A DNA stretch of 64,000 nucleotides from Ruminococcus sp. (GTDB taxonomy: Bacteria; Bacillota; Clostridia; Oscillospirales; Acutalibacteraceae). A program made the translations under genes and the position numbers. The DNA lies in assembly GCA_017404145.1 (NCBI GenBank), contig JAFRCW010000004.1:1-64000 (forward strand), in the 5' to 3' direction. Under the pieces are notes generated by a model that saw only the letters and a list, made by a program, of their open reading frames with translations, did not search any database and had not been told where the DNA came from. Shown in pieces: positions 36,739-46,014 of this stretch (position 1 is its first letter; every line of letters begins with the position of its first letter).

Positions 36739-37920
36739 CTATTGTTTCGATTCAAACCCTAATGTGAACTCGTCCATCGGAGTCAGATACTCTTTCATTT
36801 TTACTACGTTGCGGTAATCCTCGCAGATATAGTCCGAATTATCCTGTGTATAAAGATAATCGCACAAATCATAGTACGCGTAATAATACCTTGCGCTGTC
36901 TTTCCATTCAACCTTCTGCCGATCGGTAAGATCAGAGGGAGTGACGCCGTAGTGTTCCATCAAATACTGACTGAATTCATCGGTAAACTTACGCTGACCG
37001 TAAATATTCAGATGCTCCAGATTGAAGAAATCCTTCGTGATATCCAGAGAAGAATCCGAACCGTTAACATCGAAGCAGACAAAGTCAAAGCCGTATTCCT
37101 CTACGATGTCCTTGGTAGCGTTGGAACGCTGAAATCGCATCACATTAAACCCTTCCACATTATGCGGCATCCTGCCGAAAACAACGTTGTCGAGCTTCTC
37201 ATCCTTACAAAACTGCAGCAGATCTCTCAGCGCAGTTTCGGCGCGTCTGTTCAGCGGAACTCTCTTGTTAAGATTCACTTCGCCGACCTGACTGGATTCT
37301 TTGTACGCGTGCGTCTCGATCTTGGTTCTGATACCCTTTAAGGCGCTGTAGCCGCGGAACTGATTCTCAAACATGGAGATCGTCCAGCCTAAGCCGGAGG
37401 GGTAATCTTTCCAGATCGCGTGGAACTTGACGATCGGAAAATAATACTCCAGTTTGTCGTCTTCTACACACCTGTTGATCAACTCAATCTTGTTCTGATT
37501 AATCGGAATATGATCGGTATAGTTTCTCAGATTGATCTTATCATCCAGCTCAGCGTCATCATAATACGCGCCGTTGAGCTCGATAAAGATTACCTTGGGA
37601 TTCTGCTTTCTGAGTACTTCTTTTAACATCGTCTTATAGTTGAAGATCGTAGTAGACGGAGTACCGTAGGCATAACTGGTAAAGCCGTATTGATCGTACG
37701 CGTAGCCGGGAGAATAGTCATAATAGCTCTCGCTCGCGCCTATTATCACGACGTCAAGAGAATCTTTATCTTCCAGATAAAAACCGTGGATTCTCACGCT
37801 GTTGTTATCCGCGTTGCTGAAAAAGAAATACTGCAGAATATAAACACAGACAAAGATACAAAGCAGCAGAGACAACAGCTTGATTGTTCTTTTCAGATAA
37901 CCTTTGCTTTTACGTTTCAT
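36739..37920 (-). CDS. DltD-like SGNH-fold membrane protein
   Basis: The 393-residue protein has one N-terminal helix (RTIKLLSLLLCIFVCVYIL) and an extracellular SGNH-like domain. The block I Ser is in DVVIIGASESYYDYS, and FFNLEHLNIYGQRKFTDEFS carries the C-terminal catalytic-type His. Asn in VIFIELNGAYYDD fits block III. This is the architecture of DltD and related partners that accept an acyl group from an MBOAT and transfer it to a polymer. ATG 37920 follows GAGG; a TTG four codons upstream is part of that signal. It is the last gene of the operon, 8 nt after the MBOAT gene. Confidence 0.8.
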   Translation of the reverse strand: MKRKSKGYLKRTIKLLSLLLCIFVCVYILQYFFFSNADNNSVRIHGFYLEDKDSLDVVIIGASESYYDYSPGYAYDQYGFTSYAYGTPSTTIFNYKTMLKEVLRKQNPKVIFIELNGAYYDDAELDDKINLRNYTDHIPINQNKIELINRCVEDDKLEYYFPIVKFHAIWKDYPSGLGWTISMFENQFRGYSALKGIRTKIETHAYKESSQVGEVNLNKRVPLNRRAETALRDLLQFCKDEKLDNVVFGRMPHNVEGFNVMRFQRSNATKDIVEEYGFDFVCFDVNGSDSSLDITKDFFNLEHLNIYGQRKFTDEFSQYLMEHYGVTPSDLTDRQKVEWKDSARYYYAYYDLCDYLYTQDNSDYICEDYRNVVKMKEYLTPMDEFTLGFESKQ

Positions 37921-37928
37921 ATACTTCC

Positions 37929-39551
37929 TCAAAATTGCATATAGACAAAGTCGGCGGCGTTAAAGCCCGAACCGTATACACCGAATACCACCAACGCCAT
38001 AAAGCCGATGAACACCGGAGCGAACCGGAAGATAAACGGCTTTTTGTCGAGCATTTCTCGGATCGTGGTGTCGCTGTGTCTTTCCTGAATCACGCTGATG
38101 ATAAAGATGAGAACCGTTCCGAGCAGCAGAATCAGATACTCTTTCTTATACAGTCCGAGATCCAAAATTTCATGATAACTCTCTGAGAAATTCTGATTAG
38201 TCAGCACATATTTAAAGGTGTGCAGCGATGCTCTGAAAGACGGTGCAACGTCGAATACATAACCGACCAACACAAGAATATAGGTCCTCAGAATCCTGAA
38301 CAGCGTATACGGAGCGCTCTGCACCTTAATGCGGAGCTTTTGGATCATCCACTCGAACACCGGCTTCATCAGTACCGCAAGCATAATGATACCGCCGTTA
38401 TAAATACCGAACGCGACATACTTCATACTGGCGCCGTGCCACACGCCGACCATAAAGAATACGATGAACGAAGCGATACTGGTGGGAAGTACCTTCGCGA
38501 TATGCTGACCCGCCTTGGTGGACCCGAACTTTGAATTCTTGATCTTCTTAGAGGTGTTCAAAAACAGACTGCTCATCGCCAGCGGATAGAACAGATAACT
38601 CTTGAACCAGTTACCGAGCGAGATATGCCATCTGCGCCAATATTCGGAAATATCCTTGGAAAAGTACGGTCTTCTAAAGTTCTCCATCATCGTAATGCCG
38701 AAGATCTCCGCAATACCGCGGGAAATATCGATACCGCCCGAGAAATCGGCGTAAAGCTGCAGCGAATACAGCACAACAGTGAACAACAGCGTCGTTCCGT
38801 TATAACTATAATAGCTGTCGGTAACGGTGTTGATCGCGATGACCGCGTGGTCCGCGATGATCATCTTCTTGACAAGACCCCAGAGGATCAGCTCACAGCC
38901 GTGTTTAAAGCGTTCGAACGAAAAGTCGTGCGGCTCAAACAACTGATGCGCCAAATCGGAATAGATACCGATCGGTCCCTGTACGATCTGCGGGAAGAAG
39001 GAAACAAACAAAGCCAGCTTGAACAGATTCTTCTGCGGCTTGACGGTATCTCTGTAAACGTCGACAAGATAACCCATCGACTGGAAGGTATAAAACGAAA
39101 TACCCAGCGGCAGGAGCAGGTTCATCGTCGGAACAGAGAAAGATACTCCGAAGGAGCCTAAGATGTCGTTGATACTCCCGGAGAAGAAGTTAAAATACTT
39201 CAGGAAAGCGAGGATACCGAAGTTGACGATCAGCGCAAGCGCCAACAAACCTTTCTTACGGTTCTTAGCTTTTTCTTTGAGCTTCTTCTTATCCTCTCTG
39301 GAAAGATCCGCCTTATGATCTGTTATGTACTTTTTAGAGTTAGTCGCTATTTTCTCCAGCCCGATCGCGACAAAATAAGTAGATAGCGTTGTGAACAGGA
39401 TAAAAGCTACATATTTATATCCGGCAAAAAGATAAAAAACGTAGCTTGCAACAAGGAGAACGGTCCACCTGAACTTTTTCCAAGGAAAAAGAAAGTAGAC
39501 CAAAATCACAGCGATAACAAATAATAAGAATTTCAGTGATGTGTAACTCAA
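37929..39551 (-). CDS. MBOAT membrane O-acyltransferase (DltB/AlgI type)
   Basis: The 540-residue protein has about eleven membrane helices and the MBOAT signatures: PLGISFYTFQSMGYLVDVYR, QIVQGPIGIY, FGITMMENFRRPYFSKDISEYWRRWHISLG in sequence, and the catalytic His in FFMVGVWHGASMKY. DltB and AlgI proteins move acyl groups from a cytoplasmic donor through the membrane to an extracellular acceptor. The start is TTG with AAAGG upstream. Neighbours (carrier protein, adenylation enzyme, SGNH protein) point to an amino-acyl donor rather than acetyl-CoA; that is inference. Confidence 0.92.
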   Translation of the reverse strand: MSYTSLKFLLFVIAVILVYFLFPWKKFRWTVLLVASYVFYLFAGYKYVAFILFTTLSTYFVAIGLEKIATNSKKYITDHKADLSREDKKKLKEKAKNRKKGLLALALIVNFGILAFLKYFNFFSGSINDILGSFGVSFSVPTMNLLLPLGISFYTFQSMGYLVDVYRDTVKPQKNLFKLALFVSFFPQIVQGPIGIYSDLAHQLFEPHDFSFERFKHGCELILWGLVKKMIIADHAVIAINTVTDSYYSYNGTTLLFTVVLYSLQLYADFSGGIDISRGIAEIFGITMMENFRRPYFSKDISEYWRRWHISLGNWFKSYLFYPLAMSSLFLNTSKKIKNSKFGSTKAGQHIAKVLPTSIASFIVFFMVGVWHGASMKYVAFGIYNGGIIMLAVLMKPVFEWMIQKLRIKVQSAPYTLFRILRTYILVLVGYVFDVAPSFRASLHTFKYVLTNQNFSESYHEILDLGLYKKEYLILLLGTVLIFIISVIQERHSDTTIREMLDKKPFIFRFAPVFIGFMALVVFGVYGSGFNAADFVYMQF

Positions 39552-39564
39552 TTGAATCTAACCT

Positions 39565-40737
39565 TTACGGGGTATTAAATATATCAGCCCTGATAATCTC
39601 ACGAACAATTTCAAGACCTTTTTCCTGAGAATGCAGAGAAACCATCGGAAGCTCTCTGGAGAGGAAAAGCGCCATACCTTCACTGACGGAATACGCGCCC
39701 GTCCTGCAAAAGACCAGAACATCTCCGATCGAAAGAGAAGAAAACAGTGCGTCTCTGGCAATCACATCCGCAGTCGTACATAGCGATCCGCACAGCGTCC
39801 ACTTCTCCTCTTGTTCATCCAGAGGATGATCGGCAAAGTGCAGAATCTGCGGAATCTGCATTCCCTGCAGCTGACCGTCGTACTTGAGCTGGTTCAGACC
39901 TCCGTCGACGATCGCGTAGTTGGCGCCTTTGTTGGTCTTGATATCCATAACCTTTGTCAGATAATAACCGCAGGTGGCGGCGAAAAATCTGCCCATTTCC
40001 ACGGTAATGCGGTATTTCTTTGAAAACGCGACAAGCAGCTCGGATACCTCGCGGAGTCTTTCTTCTTCCGTCTCGTCGGCGTCGTCGCTGAAATAATCGA
40101 CCGCCAAGCCGGTGCCGTATTCGATACGGTCAAAGGAAAAGTCGTTCTGCTCTTTCACACGGGTACAAAAATCGTCAATATAGTCAAGCTCTTTGGCGAT
40201 GACTTTCGCTTTACGCTTCTGTGTACCGGAGAAAAAGTGCAAGCCGACGATATCAAAGCCGGGATAAGATTGGCGGTTTTCAATGACGTCGATAACCTCT
40301 TTCTCGCTCATTCCGAACTGAGAGCCGGCGGTAAGACGCAGCAAGAGAGGAACCTTGATCCCGCGTGATACCGCTTCATCGTTGATCATTCTGACATGCA
40401 GCATACTCTCAGCGGTAAAGATACCGACCTGATCATCCATCGCGCGCTTGACGTCGTCATAGGTCTTGTTAACGCCGGAAAAAATCACCTTGCTCATATC
40501 CATATGCGTTTTCTCGCATACGGTCAACTCTCCGGGGCTGCAGACCTCGATATGATCAAAGCAGGACGGCAGATACTTGAGCAGGAAGGGATTCGCCTTG
40601 ATGGAGAAGCACATTCCCACACTGTCGGTAAAGTATTTTTTGACCAGCGCCGCGCGCTTCTCAAACTCATCAAAGTCAAAGAGATACGCGGGAGTAGTGA
40701 GCTGTCGGGACAGTTCTTTTAAACGGCTGATATCCAT
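39565..40737 (-). CDS. PLP-dependent decarboxylase, BtrK/DAP-decarboxylase family
   Basis: The 390-residue protein is a fold-type III (alanine-racemase barrel) decarboxylase. PLP Lys47 is in MCFSIKANPFLLKYL, the phosphate-binding and barrel motifs include LLRLTAGSQFGMSEKEV and FSGTQ, then VEMGRFFAATCGYYLTKVMD and the Cys of the second site in LCGSLCTTADV, where DAP decarboxylases have CESGD. The altered motif and the neighbouring carrier-protein gene fit the group that includes BtrK, which decarboxylates glutamyl-S-carrier, and exosortase-linked homologues. Start is 1 nt after the carrier gene stop. Actual substrate is unknown. Confidence 0.88.
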   Translation of the reverse strand: MDISRLKELSRQLTTPAYLFDFDEFEKRAALVKKYFTDSVGMCFSIKANPFLLKYLPSCFDHIEVCSPGELTVCEKTHMDMSKVIFSGVNKTYDDVKRAMDDQVGIFTAESMLHVRMINDEAVSRGIKVPLLLRLTAGSQFGMSEKEVIDVIENRQSYPGFDIVGLHFFSGTQKRKAKVIAKELDYIDDFCTRVKEQNDFSFDRIEYGTGLAVDYFSDDADETEEERLREVSELLVAFSKKYRITVEMGRFFAATCGYYLTKVMDIKTNKGANYAIVDGGLNQLKYDGQLQGMQIPQILHFADHPLDEQEEKWTLCGSLCTTADVIARDALFSSLSIGDVLVFCRTGAYSVSEGMALFLSRELPMVSLHSQEKGLEIVREIIRADIFNTP

Positions 40738-40738
40738 A

Positions 40739-40966
40739 TTATTCGTCCATCAGCTTCTCAACCAAAGCGTACATCGCCTTAGCAGAGTTAAAGTTATCGG
40801 GAACCAAATCGGAGGGCTTGATTTCGATATCAAACTCATCGTTGAGCTCGCCGACTAAAGCGACGATATCAAAAGAATCCAAAATACCGTCCTTGATCAG
40901 TCCCGTTTCATTCTCAAAATCAACATCGGGGCGAAGTTCTTCTAAGATTTCCATCAGTCTGTCCAT
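40739..40966 (-). CDS. Acyl/peptidyl carrier protein
   Basis: The 75-residue acidic protein is a carrier of the DltC/ACP type. The phosphopantetheine Ser is in LIKDGILDSFDIVALVGEL (DSF), followed by EFDIEIKPSDLVPDNFNSAK, the usual helix II-III region. GGAG precedes the ATG. It lies between the adenylation gene and the decarboxylase gene with almost no spacing, so it is the likely carrier for both. Confidence 0.93.
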   Translation of the reverse strand: MDRLMEILEELRPDVDFENETGLIKDGILDSFDIVALVGELNDEFDIEIKPSDLVPDNFNSAKAMYALVEKLMDE

Positions 40967-40989
40967 AATTCAATCTCCAATCTGTAAAA

Positions 40990-42495
40990 TTATTTAAAAT
41001 AAGATTTTAGGGTAGTCATATCGATTTTGCCGTTGGGCAAGGTGGGAAGCTCTTCCAGAGGGATGATCTTCCTCGGGGACATAAAAGCGGGAAGGTTCGC
41101 TCTGAAATAGAGTGAGATCGCTTTTTTATCCGCTTCTCCGGTATAGAAAAGATACAAAAGCTCTTTTTCTTTCTGATACAGCGAGCAGCAGTCGGACACG
41201 CCTTCGATCGCTTTCGCGGTAGATTCAATCTCTTCGAGCTCAATGCGGTGTCCCATGTGCTTGATCTGGCGGTCGGCTCTGCCGTGGAAGTGCAAAACGC
41301 CGTTTTCATCAAAAGAGCCGATATCGCCGGTCTTATAGATCAACTCGCGAAAGTTTGAGTTCAGCGGATTCTGCACAAAGCTCTGCGCCGTCTTCTCGGC
41401 GTTGCCGTAATATCCTAAGGCAAGGCACGGACCGCTGACACAGATTTCGCCTGTCTCCCCTACATCCGCCTTCTTGCCGTCGGGTGTGATCACCGTCACG
41501 GAATAATGCTTGTAGGGCTTGCCGATCGGAAGAACGGTAGCGTCATCCGCAATCTCATCTACAATATGGTAGGTGCAGGAGGCTGTCGCCTCTGTCGGAC
41601 CGTACTGGTTGATATAAGTGACCTCAGGCAAAGCGTCCTGCCATATTCTGAGATATTTGCCGGGCATAACCGAACCGGAGAAAACGACCTTTTTCAGATA
41701 TTCCGGTTTCGACTCGGAAAAAGCGTTGAGCTTGGCGGGTAACGACACGCCCGCGACGCTCCAGCACAACGCCGTCACTTTGTACTCATTGAGCATAGAA
41801 AACAGCTCGTTCGGCATCGAGAAGATGTTCTTCGGGATGATTACTGTGGATGCGCCGGTGTACAGCGGGAGATAAATATCTCTGACCGCCGCAATATAAT
41901 CGAGCGGAGCCTGTCCGCCGAACACATCGGTCTCGTCTACTTCGAGCACTTCGGATACAGCGTCAATATAGCACATCAGCGACTGGTGCGAAGTGATAAC
42001 TCCTTTGGGAACGCCGGTGGATCCCGATGTGAATATCACATACAAGGGAGCTTGTTCGTTCATATTCTCTCTCGCTTTGGAGAGCAGCGCCTCGTCGGCG
42101 GGAGTATCCGCCATATCCTCAGCGATAAAAATCTCGCCGTCAAAGCCCAGCTGTGTTGCTTTCTCGTAGTTTTCCCGATCCACCAGCATATACTTCGCGT
42201 CGACTACGGAAATCATCTGTCTCAGACGATAATCGGGCATCGTGCTGTCGATCGGCGCGTAGAAGCATCCCGCTCTGACGATCGACAAAAAATAAGCGGG
42301 AGTATCACAATGTCTGCCCGACATACACACCACGGGACTGCCCGCAGGAATACGCGACGCAAGACAGGTACCGATCGATTTGGTGATCTCCTGAAATCGC
42401 GAGAATGAAACCGAATGCTTATCATCAAAAAACGCAGGCTTTTCCGGAAACTTTTTTGCAGTTTCGTCAAGCCAGTCTAAAACGGAAATATACAA
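40990..42495 (-). CDS. Amino-acid adenylation enzyme (DltA-like)
   Basis: The 501-residue stand-alone adenylation protein would activate an amino acid as AMP-ester and load it on the carrier. Core motifs: LYVIFTSGSTGVPKGVITSH (A3), NQYGPTEATASCTYHI (A5), LIYKTGDIGSFDENGVLHFH (A7), GRADRQIKHMGHRIELEEIE (A8) and LPNGKIDMTTL with the catalytic Lys (A10). The start is TTG 42493-42495 with GGAGG 6 nt upstream; the open frame continues about 69 codons beyond it through the promoter and is not coding. Substrate specificity cannot be read reliably. Confidence 0.9.
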   Translation of the reverse strand: MYISVLDWLDETAKKFPEKPAFFDDKHSVSFSRFQEITKSIGTCLASRIPAGSPVVCMSGRHCDTPAYFLSIVRAGCFYAPIDSTMPDYRLRQMISVVDAKYMLVDRENYEKATQLGFDGEIFIAEDMADTPADEALLSKARENMNEQAPLYVIFTSGSTGVPKGVITSHQSLMCYIDAVSEVLEVDETDVFGGQAPLDYIAAVRDIYLPLYTGASTVIIPKNIFSMPNELFSMLNEYKVTALCWSVAGVSLPAKLNAFSESKPEYLKKVVFSGSVMPGKYLRIWQDALPEVTYINQYGPTEATASCTYHIVDEIADDATVLPIGKPYKHYSVTVITPDGKKADVGETGEICVSGPCLALGYYGNAEKTAQSFVQNPLNSNFRELIYKTGDIGSFDENGVLHFHGRADRQIKHMGHRIELEEIESTAKAIEGVSDCCSLYQKEKELLYLFYTGEADKKAISLYFRANLPAFMSPRKIIPLEELPTLPNGKIDMTTLKSYFK

Positions 42496-42534
42496 GATAA
42501 ACCTCCGAAAAATACACAGATTTACACATATAGA

Positions 42535-42563
42535 ATTATAATACAATATTATGCCAAAGTCAA
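42535..42563 (-). promoter_or_regulatory. Promoter of the dlt-like operon
   Basis: TTGACT (42558-42563) and perfect TATAAT (42535-42540) are 17 bp apart on the minus strand, upstream of the adenylation gene. Confidence 0.75.
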
Positions 42564-42620
42564 CCAACGACAGTATTTTATTACTCTTTTGTAAAAAGTA
42601 TCTATATTCTTCTCCTGCGG

Positions 42621-42649
42621 TTGACAAGAAAATGATATAATAATATAAT
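42621..42649 (+). promoter_or_regulatory. Promoter of the FAD oxidoreductase gene
   Basis: Perfect TTGACA (42621-42626) and TATAAT (42644-42649), 17 bp apart on the plus strand. Confidence 0.85.
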
Positions 42650-42685
42650 AAAAACGCATTAGTAATGTATTCGGAGTTGAAAAAA

Positions 42686-44068
42686 ATGTATGACGTCATC
42701 ATTATCGGAGCCGGTCCCGGCGGAATCTTCTCAGCCTATGAGTTTTCACAAAAACGTCCCGATCTGAAAGTTGCCGTTTTTGAAATGGGAAATCCTCTGG
42801 AAAAGCGTAAATGTCCCATCGACGGCAAAAAGGTAAAATCCTGTATCCGATGCAAGAGCTGTGACATTATGTCCGGCTTCGGCGGCGCAGGCGCGTTCTC
42901 TGACGGAAAATACAATATCACCAATGATTTCGGCGGCACACTCCACGAATATATCGGCAAGGATCAAGCGCTCGAGCTGATGCAGTATGTCGACCGGATC
43001 AATGTGGAAAACGGCGGAGAGAACACCCATCTGTATTCTACGGCGGGTTCTGAATTCAAAAAAATCTGTATTCAGAACAAGCTCAATCTGCTTGATGCGT
43101 CCGTCAGGCATCTGGGGACAGATATCAATTATATCGTGCTGGAGAACATCTACAAAAAGCTTTCCGCCAATCCGAACATCGAATTCTTCTTTAATACGCC
43201 TGTCAAGTCGATCGAAGTGATCGAAAACGGATACCGGATCCATTACGGCGATGGTTTCTCGGACTGCAAGAAGTGTATCGTCTCTGTGGGACGTTCCGGC
43301 TCCAAATGGATGGAAACCGTCTGCGATGATCTGGATATCCACACCAAATCCAACCGTGTCGATCTCGGTGTCAGAGTGGAACTTCCCTCGGTCATCTTCT
43401 CTCACCTGACAGATAAGCTCTACGAAAGCAAGATCGTCTACCGCACCAAGAAATTTGAGGACAGAGTCCGCACCTTCTGTATGAATCCCAACGGTATCGT
43501 CGTCAACGAGAACACCAACGGTATCGTCACCGTCAACGGTCACAGCTTTGAGGGCGAGGATAAAAAGACGGAGAACACCAACTTCGCCCTGCTGGTAGCC
43601 AAGCACTTTTCCGAGCCTTTCGAGGACTCCAACGGCTACGGTGAAAGTATCGCGATGCTCTCCAATATGCTCGGCGGCGGCGTGATCGTACAGCGGTTCG
43701 GCGATCTGGAGCGCGGCAGAAGAACCAACAAAAAACGTTTGGAAGAATCCACCGTACGTCCTACTCTGCAAGCGACGCCGGGCGATCTCTCGCTGGTGCT
43801 CCCCAAGCGGATTCTCGACGGTATCATTGAAATGATCTACGCGCTGGATAAGATTGCTCCCGGAACCGCCAACAATGATACGCTCCTCTACGGCGTTGAA
43901 GTGAAGTTCTACAATATGGAGGTTGACCTCGACGAGAACTTAGAGACAAAATACAAGGGCCTGTACGTCATCGGCGACGGTTCAGGCGTTACTCATTCTC
44001 TCTCCCACGCCTCTGCTTCCGGCGTATACGTTGCGAGAGATATTATGGAGAAACTCTCAGAAAGATAA
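42686..44068 (+). CDS. FAD-dependent oxidoreductase (COG2509 type)
   Basis: The 460-residue protein begins with a Rossmann FAD site (YDVIIIGAGPGGIFSAYEFS) and contains a Cys-rich block (CPIDGKKVKSCIRCKSCDIM) followed by GFGGAGAFSDGKYN, typical of the uncharacterised FAD-dependent dehydrogenase family COG2509. It ends with the FAD-closing motif GLYVIGDGSGVTHSLSHAS. The electron partners are unknown. ATG 42686 is preceded by GGAG. It is divergent from the dlt-like operon, with its own promoter and terminator, so it is probably an independent unit. Confidence 0.88.
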   Translation: MYDVIIIGAGPGGIFSAYEFSQKRPDLKVAVFEMGNPLEKRKCPIDGKKVKSCIRCKSCDIMSGFGGAGAFSDGKYNITNDFGGTLHEYIGKDQALELMQYVDRINVENGGENTHLYSTAGSEFKKICIQNKLNLLDASVRHLGTDINYIVLENIYKKLSANPNIEFFFNTPVKSIEVIENGYRIHYGDGFSDCKKCIVSVGRSGSKWMETVCDDLDIHTKSNRVDLGVRVELPSVIFSHLTDKLYESKIVYRTKKFEDRVRTFCMNPNGIVVNENTNGIVTVNGHSFEGEDKKTENTNFALLVAKHFSEPFEDSNGYGESIAMLSNMLGGGVIVQRFGDLERGRRTNKKRLEESTVRPTLQATPGDLSLVLPKRILDGIIEMIYALDKIAPGTANNDTLLYGVEVKFYNMEVDLDENLETKYKGLYVIGDGSGVTHSLSHASASGVYVARDIMEKLSER

Positions 44069-44088
44069 ATCAGCATAACAGAAACGAA

Positions 44089-44116
44089 CAGGGCTGTCAT
44101 CTGACAACCCTGCTTT
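44089..44116 (+). terminator. Terminator of the FAD oxidoreductase gene
   Basis: CAGGGCTGTC-ATCT-GACAACCCTG is followed by CTTTT. Confidence 0.75.
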
Positions 44117-44178
44117 TGATATATCTGATAAAAACGCAGCACGTTCAACTGAACGCACTGCGTATTATTTATATTTAA

Positions 44179-44775
44179 TTATTCCTCGGGAGCTTCTGTC
44201 TCTTCAACGTCCTCCTGACCGACAACGGTCATATCCTTCAGAACGCCGTACTGCACAACTTCAAACTCACCGGTCTCGGGATTCTTCTCCAAATCCCAGT
44301 GCCAGTTCTTGTATACAGTTCCGGGAACATCATCCTTGATACTCTTGATATTGGAGAACATGGCATAAAATCTGCCCTCAAAGGACATCATTCCGGTACG
44401 CTCACAGAAAGTATCGCTGAAGCTGACCTCCTGCAGGATCGATCCCGCCTGATTCTTTTGGAAGAATTTGACAACAGCTTCGGCGCCCTGCGTTCTTTCT
44501 TCCTCTGAATATGTAGCTCCTGCGGTAGGATCGCCGATATCGGTCTTCGCAAACCATGTGTTGCCGACAAAGCAGAAAGTTGCCATAAAGCCGCCGATCA
44601 AAAGAAGGATCGCCAGTATCACGATGGTTGAAACGACGAATTTCCGATTATTGGGATTGGTATATTCCTCTTCTTGTTTCTTCTTCCTTTTTCTGCCCTT
44701 CTTCTTGGTCTCGGGCTCAGTCTCGGGCGCGGCAGGGACAGCTTCGGCTGCGGGAATGTTATTTTTTTCACTCAT
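44179..44775 (-). CDS. Single-pass membrane protein of unknown function
   Basis: The 198-residue protein has a Pro/Ala/Glu-rich then Lys/Arg-rich cytoplasmic N-terminus (KKKGRKRKKKQEEE), one membrane helix (VVSTIVILAILLLIGGFMAT) and an extracellular domain of about 120 residues (RTQGAEAVVKFFQKNQAGS, SFEGRFYAMFSNIKSI, YKNWHWDLEKNPETGEFEVV), ending acidic. I recognise no domain. AAGGTG precedes the ATG. It is 23 nt downstream of ldh on the same strand and may be cotranscribed. Confidence 0.8.
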   Translation of the reverse strand: MSEKNNIPAAEAVPAAPETEPETKKKGRKRKKKQEEEYTNPNNRKFVVSTIVILAILLLIGGFMATFCFVGNTWFAKTDIGDPTAGATYSEEERTQGAEAVVKFFQKNQAGSILQEVSFSDTFCERTGMMSFEGRFYAMFSNIKSIKDDVPGTVYKNWHWDLEKNPETGEFEVVQYGVLKDMTVVGQEDVEETEAPEE

Positions 44776-44798
44776 AATAGCACCTTATCCTTTCGGAT

Positions 44799-45767
44799 TT
44801 ATTCTTCATCCTGGGAAAGATCGCAGGTTTTGATGACGTCTTTCAATGTTTTTGCGGAATCTCTCAGACGGGAAATCTCTTCATCGTTTAAGGCAAAAGG
44901 AACTTCCGACTCAATACCGTCTTTTCCGATGATCACGGGAATAGAGATCGCTACATCCTCGATCCCGTATCTGCCGTGCTGGATAGAGGAAACCGGCAGG
45001 ATCGACTTCTCATCTCTGACAATGGCTTCACAGATACGTTTCGCCGACATCGCAATACCGTAGTAGGTCGCGTGCTTTTTTGAAATGATCTCGTAAGCGG
45101 CGTTCTTGACGCTGTCGGCAATCTGATCCTTACGTTCTTCGTGGTTGTGAAAATATCCCCTCATCTCACAGAAACGGCTGATCTCAATACCGGAGACATT
45201 CGCGGAACTCCACGCGGCAAACTCGGAATCACCGTGCTCGCCGATAATAAACGCGTGAATAGATCGCGGATCAACGCCGAGATGTTCGCTCAGATTGAAC
45301 CGCAGTCTGGCAGAATCCAGCACCGTTCCGGAACCGAAGACCTTGTTCTCGGGGAGACCGGAGAGCTTGACCGCGGCATATGTCAGAATGTCAACGGGAT
45401 TCGCGACGATCAGCAGGATCCCTTTATAATTGCGTTTAGCGATCTCAGGAATGATCGACTTGAAGATGCCGACGTTCTTCTTCACCAGATCCAGACGGGT
45501 CTCGCCGGGCTTCTGCCCCGCTCCCGCGGTGATAATGATGATAGACGCGTCGGCAATATCATCGTAGTCGCCCGCGTGAACGTCACACGGCTTAGAAAAA
45601 GGTACGCCGTGGGAAATGTCCAGCGCCTCTCCCTCAGCTTTCGCGTAATCCGCGTCGATCATCACGATCTCGGAAAACAGACCGCTTTGCATCAATGCGA
45701 ACGCCGTCGCGGAACCCACGAATCCGCATCCAATCACACCGACTTTTCTCACATTTACCGCTGCCAT
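44799..45767 (-). CDS. ldh: L-lactate dehydrogenase
   Basis: LDH reduces pyruvate to L-lactate with NADH and balances redox in fermentation. The 322 residues show the NAD site KVGVIGCGFVGSATAFALM, the substrate loop AGAGQKPGETRLDLV (Gln at the specificity position favours pyruvate over oxaloacetate), VANPVDILTYAAVKLSG, GSGTVLDSARLRFNLSEHLG and the catalytic His in FIIGEHGDSEF. GGAGTGAGG precedes the ATG. The AT-rich 247-base region upstream holds no clear gene. Confidence 0.94.
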   Translation of the reverse strand: MAAVNVRKVGVIGCGFVGSATAFALMQSGLFSEIVMIDADYAKAEGEALDISHGVPFSKPCDVHAGDYDDIADASIIIITAGAGQKPGETRLDLVKKNVGIFKSIIPEIAKRNYKGILLIVANPVDILTYAAVKLSGLPENKVFGSGTVLDSARLRFNLSEHLGVDPRSIHAFIIGEHGDSEFAAWSSANVSGIEISRFCEMRGYFHNHEERKDQIADSVKNAAYEIISKKHATYYGIAMSAKRICEAIVRDEKSILPVSSIQHGRYGIEDVAISIPVIIGKDGIESEVPFALNDEEISRLRDSAKTLKDVIKTCDLSQDEE

Positions 45768-46014
45768 TGTTCCTCACTCCAAAATAAAAGAATCAATATT
45801 AGTAGTATATCTTGAAAGCTCAAACTTTTACTAATATATCATATCACAAATATTTCCTTTTGCCTAGTATTTTTTGGTAAATATTTTGAAAAAATTCTAA
45901 AAAAATATGTAAAAACTGTATGTTCTATCAAAAAACCGAAAAAAATACTTTAATTCTTTGATACATATTGACTTTAAAGTGCTAAAGAGTTACAATAGAT
46001 GTCGCTGAGTGTTT
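45768..46014. other. AT-rich intergenic region, no gene seen
   Basis: The stretch between the amidohydrolase stop and ldh is strongly AT-rich. It should hold the ldh promoter, but I could not pick a convincing -35/-10 pair or a Rex-type operator. Confidence 0.5.

Noticed and set aside
42746..43771. 341-codon minus-strand frame opposite the FAD oxidoreductase
   Set aside because: The sense strand has Rossmann and FAD motifs and a consensus promoter; the antisense frame has none.
45780..46010. Rex operator upstream of ldh
   Set aside because: TTGTGATATGATATATTAG on the minus strand only matches half of a Rex site and lacks the second half.
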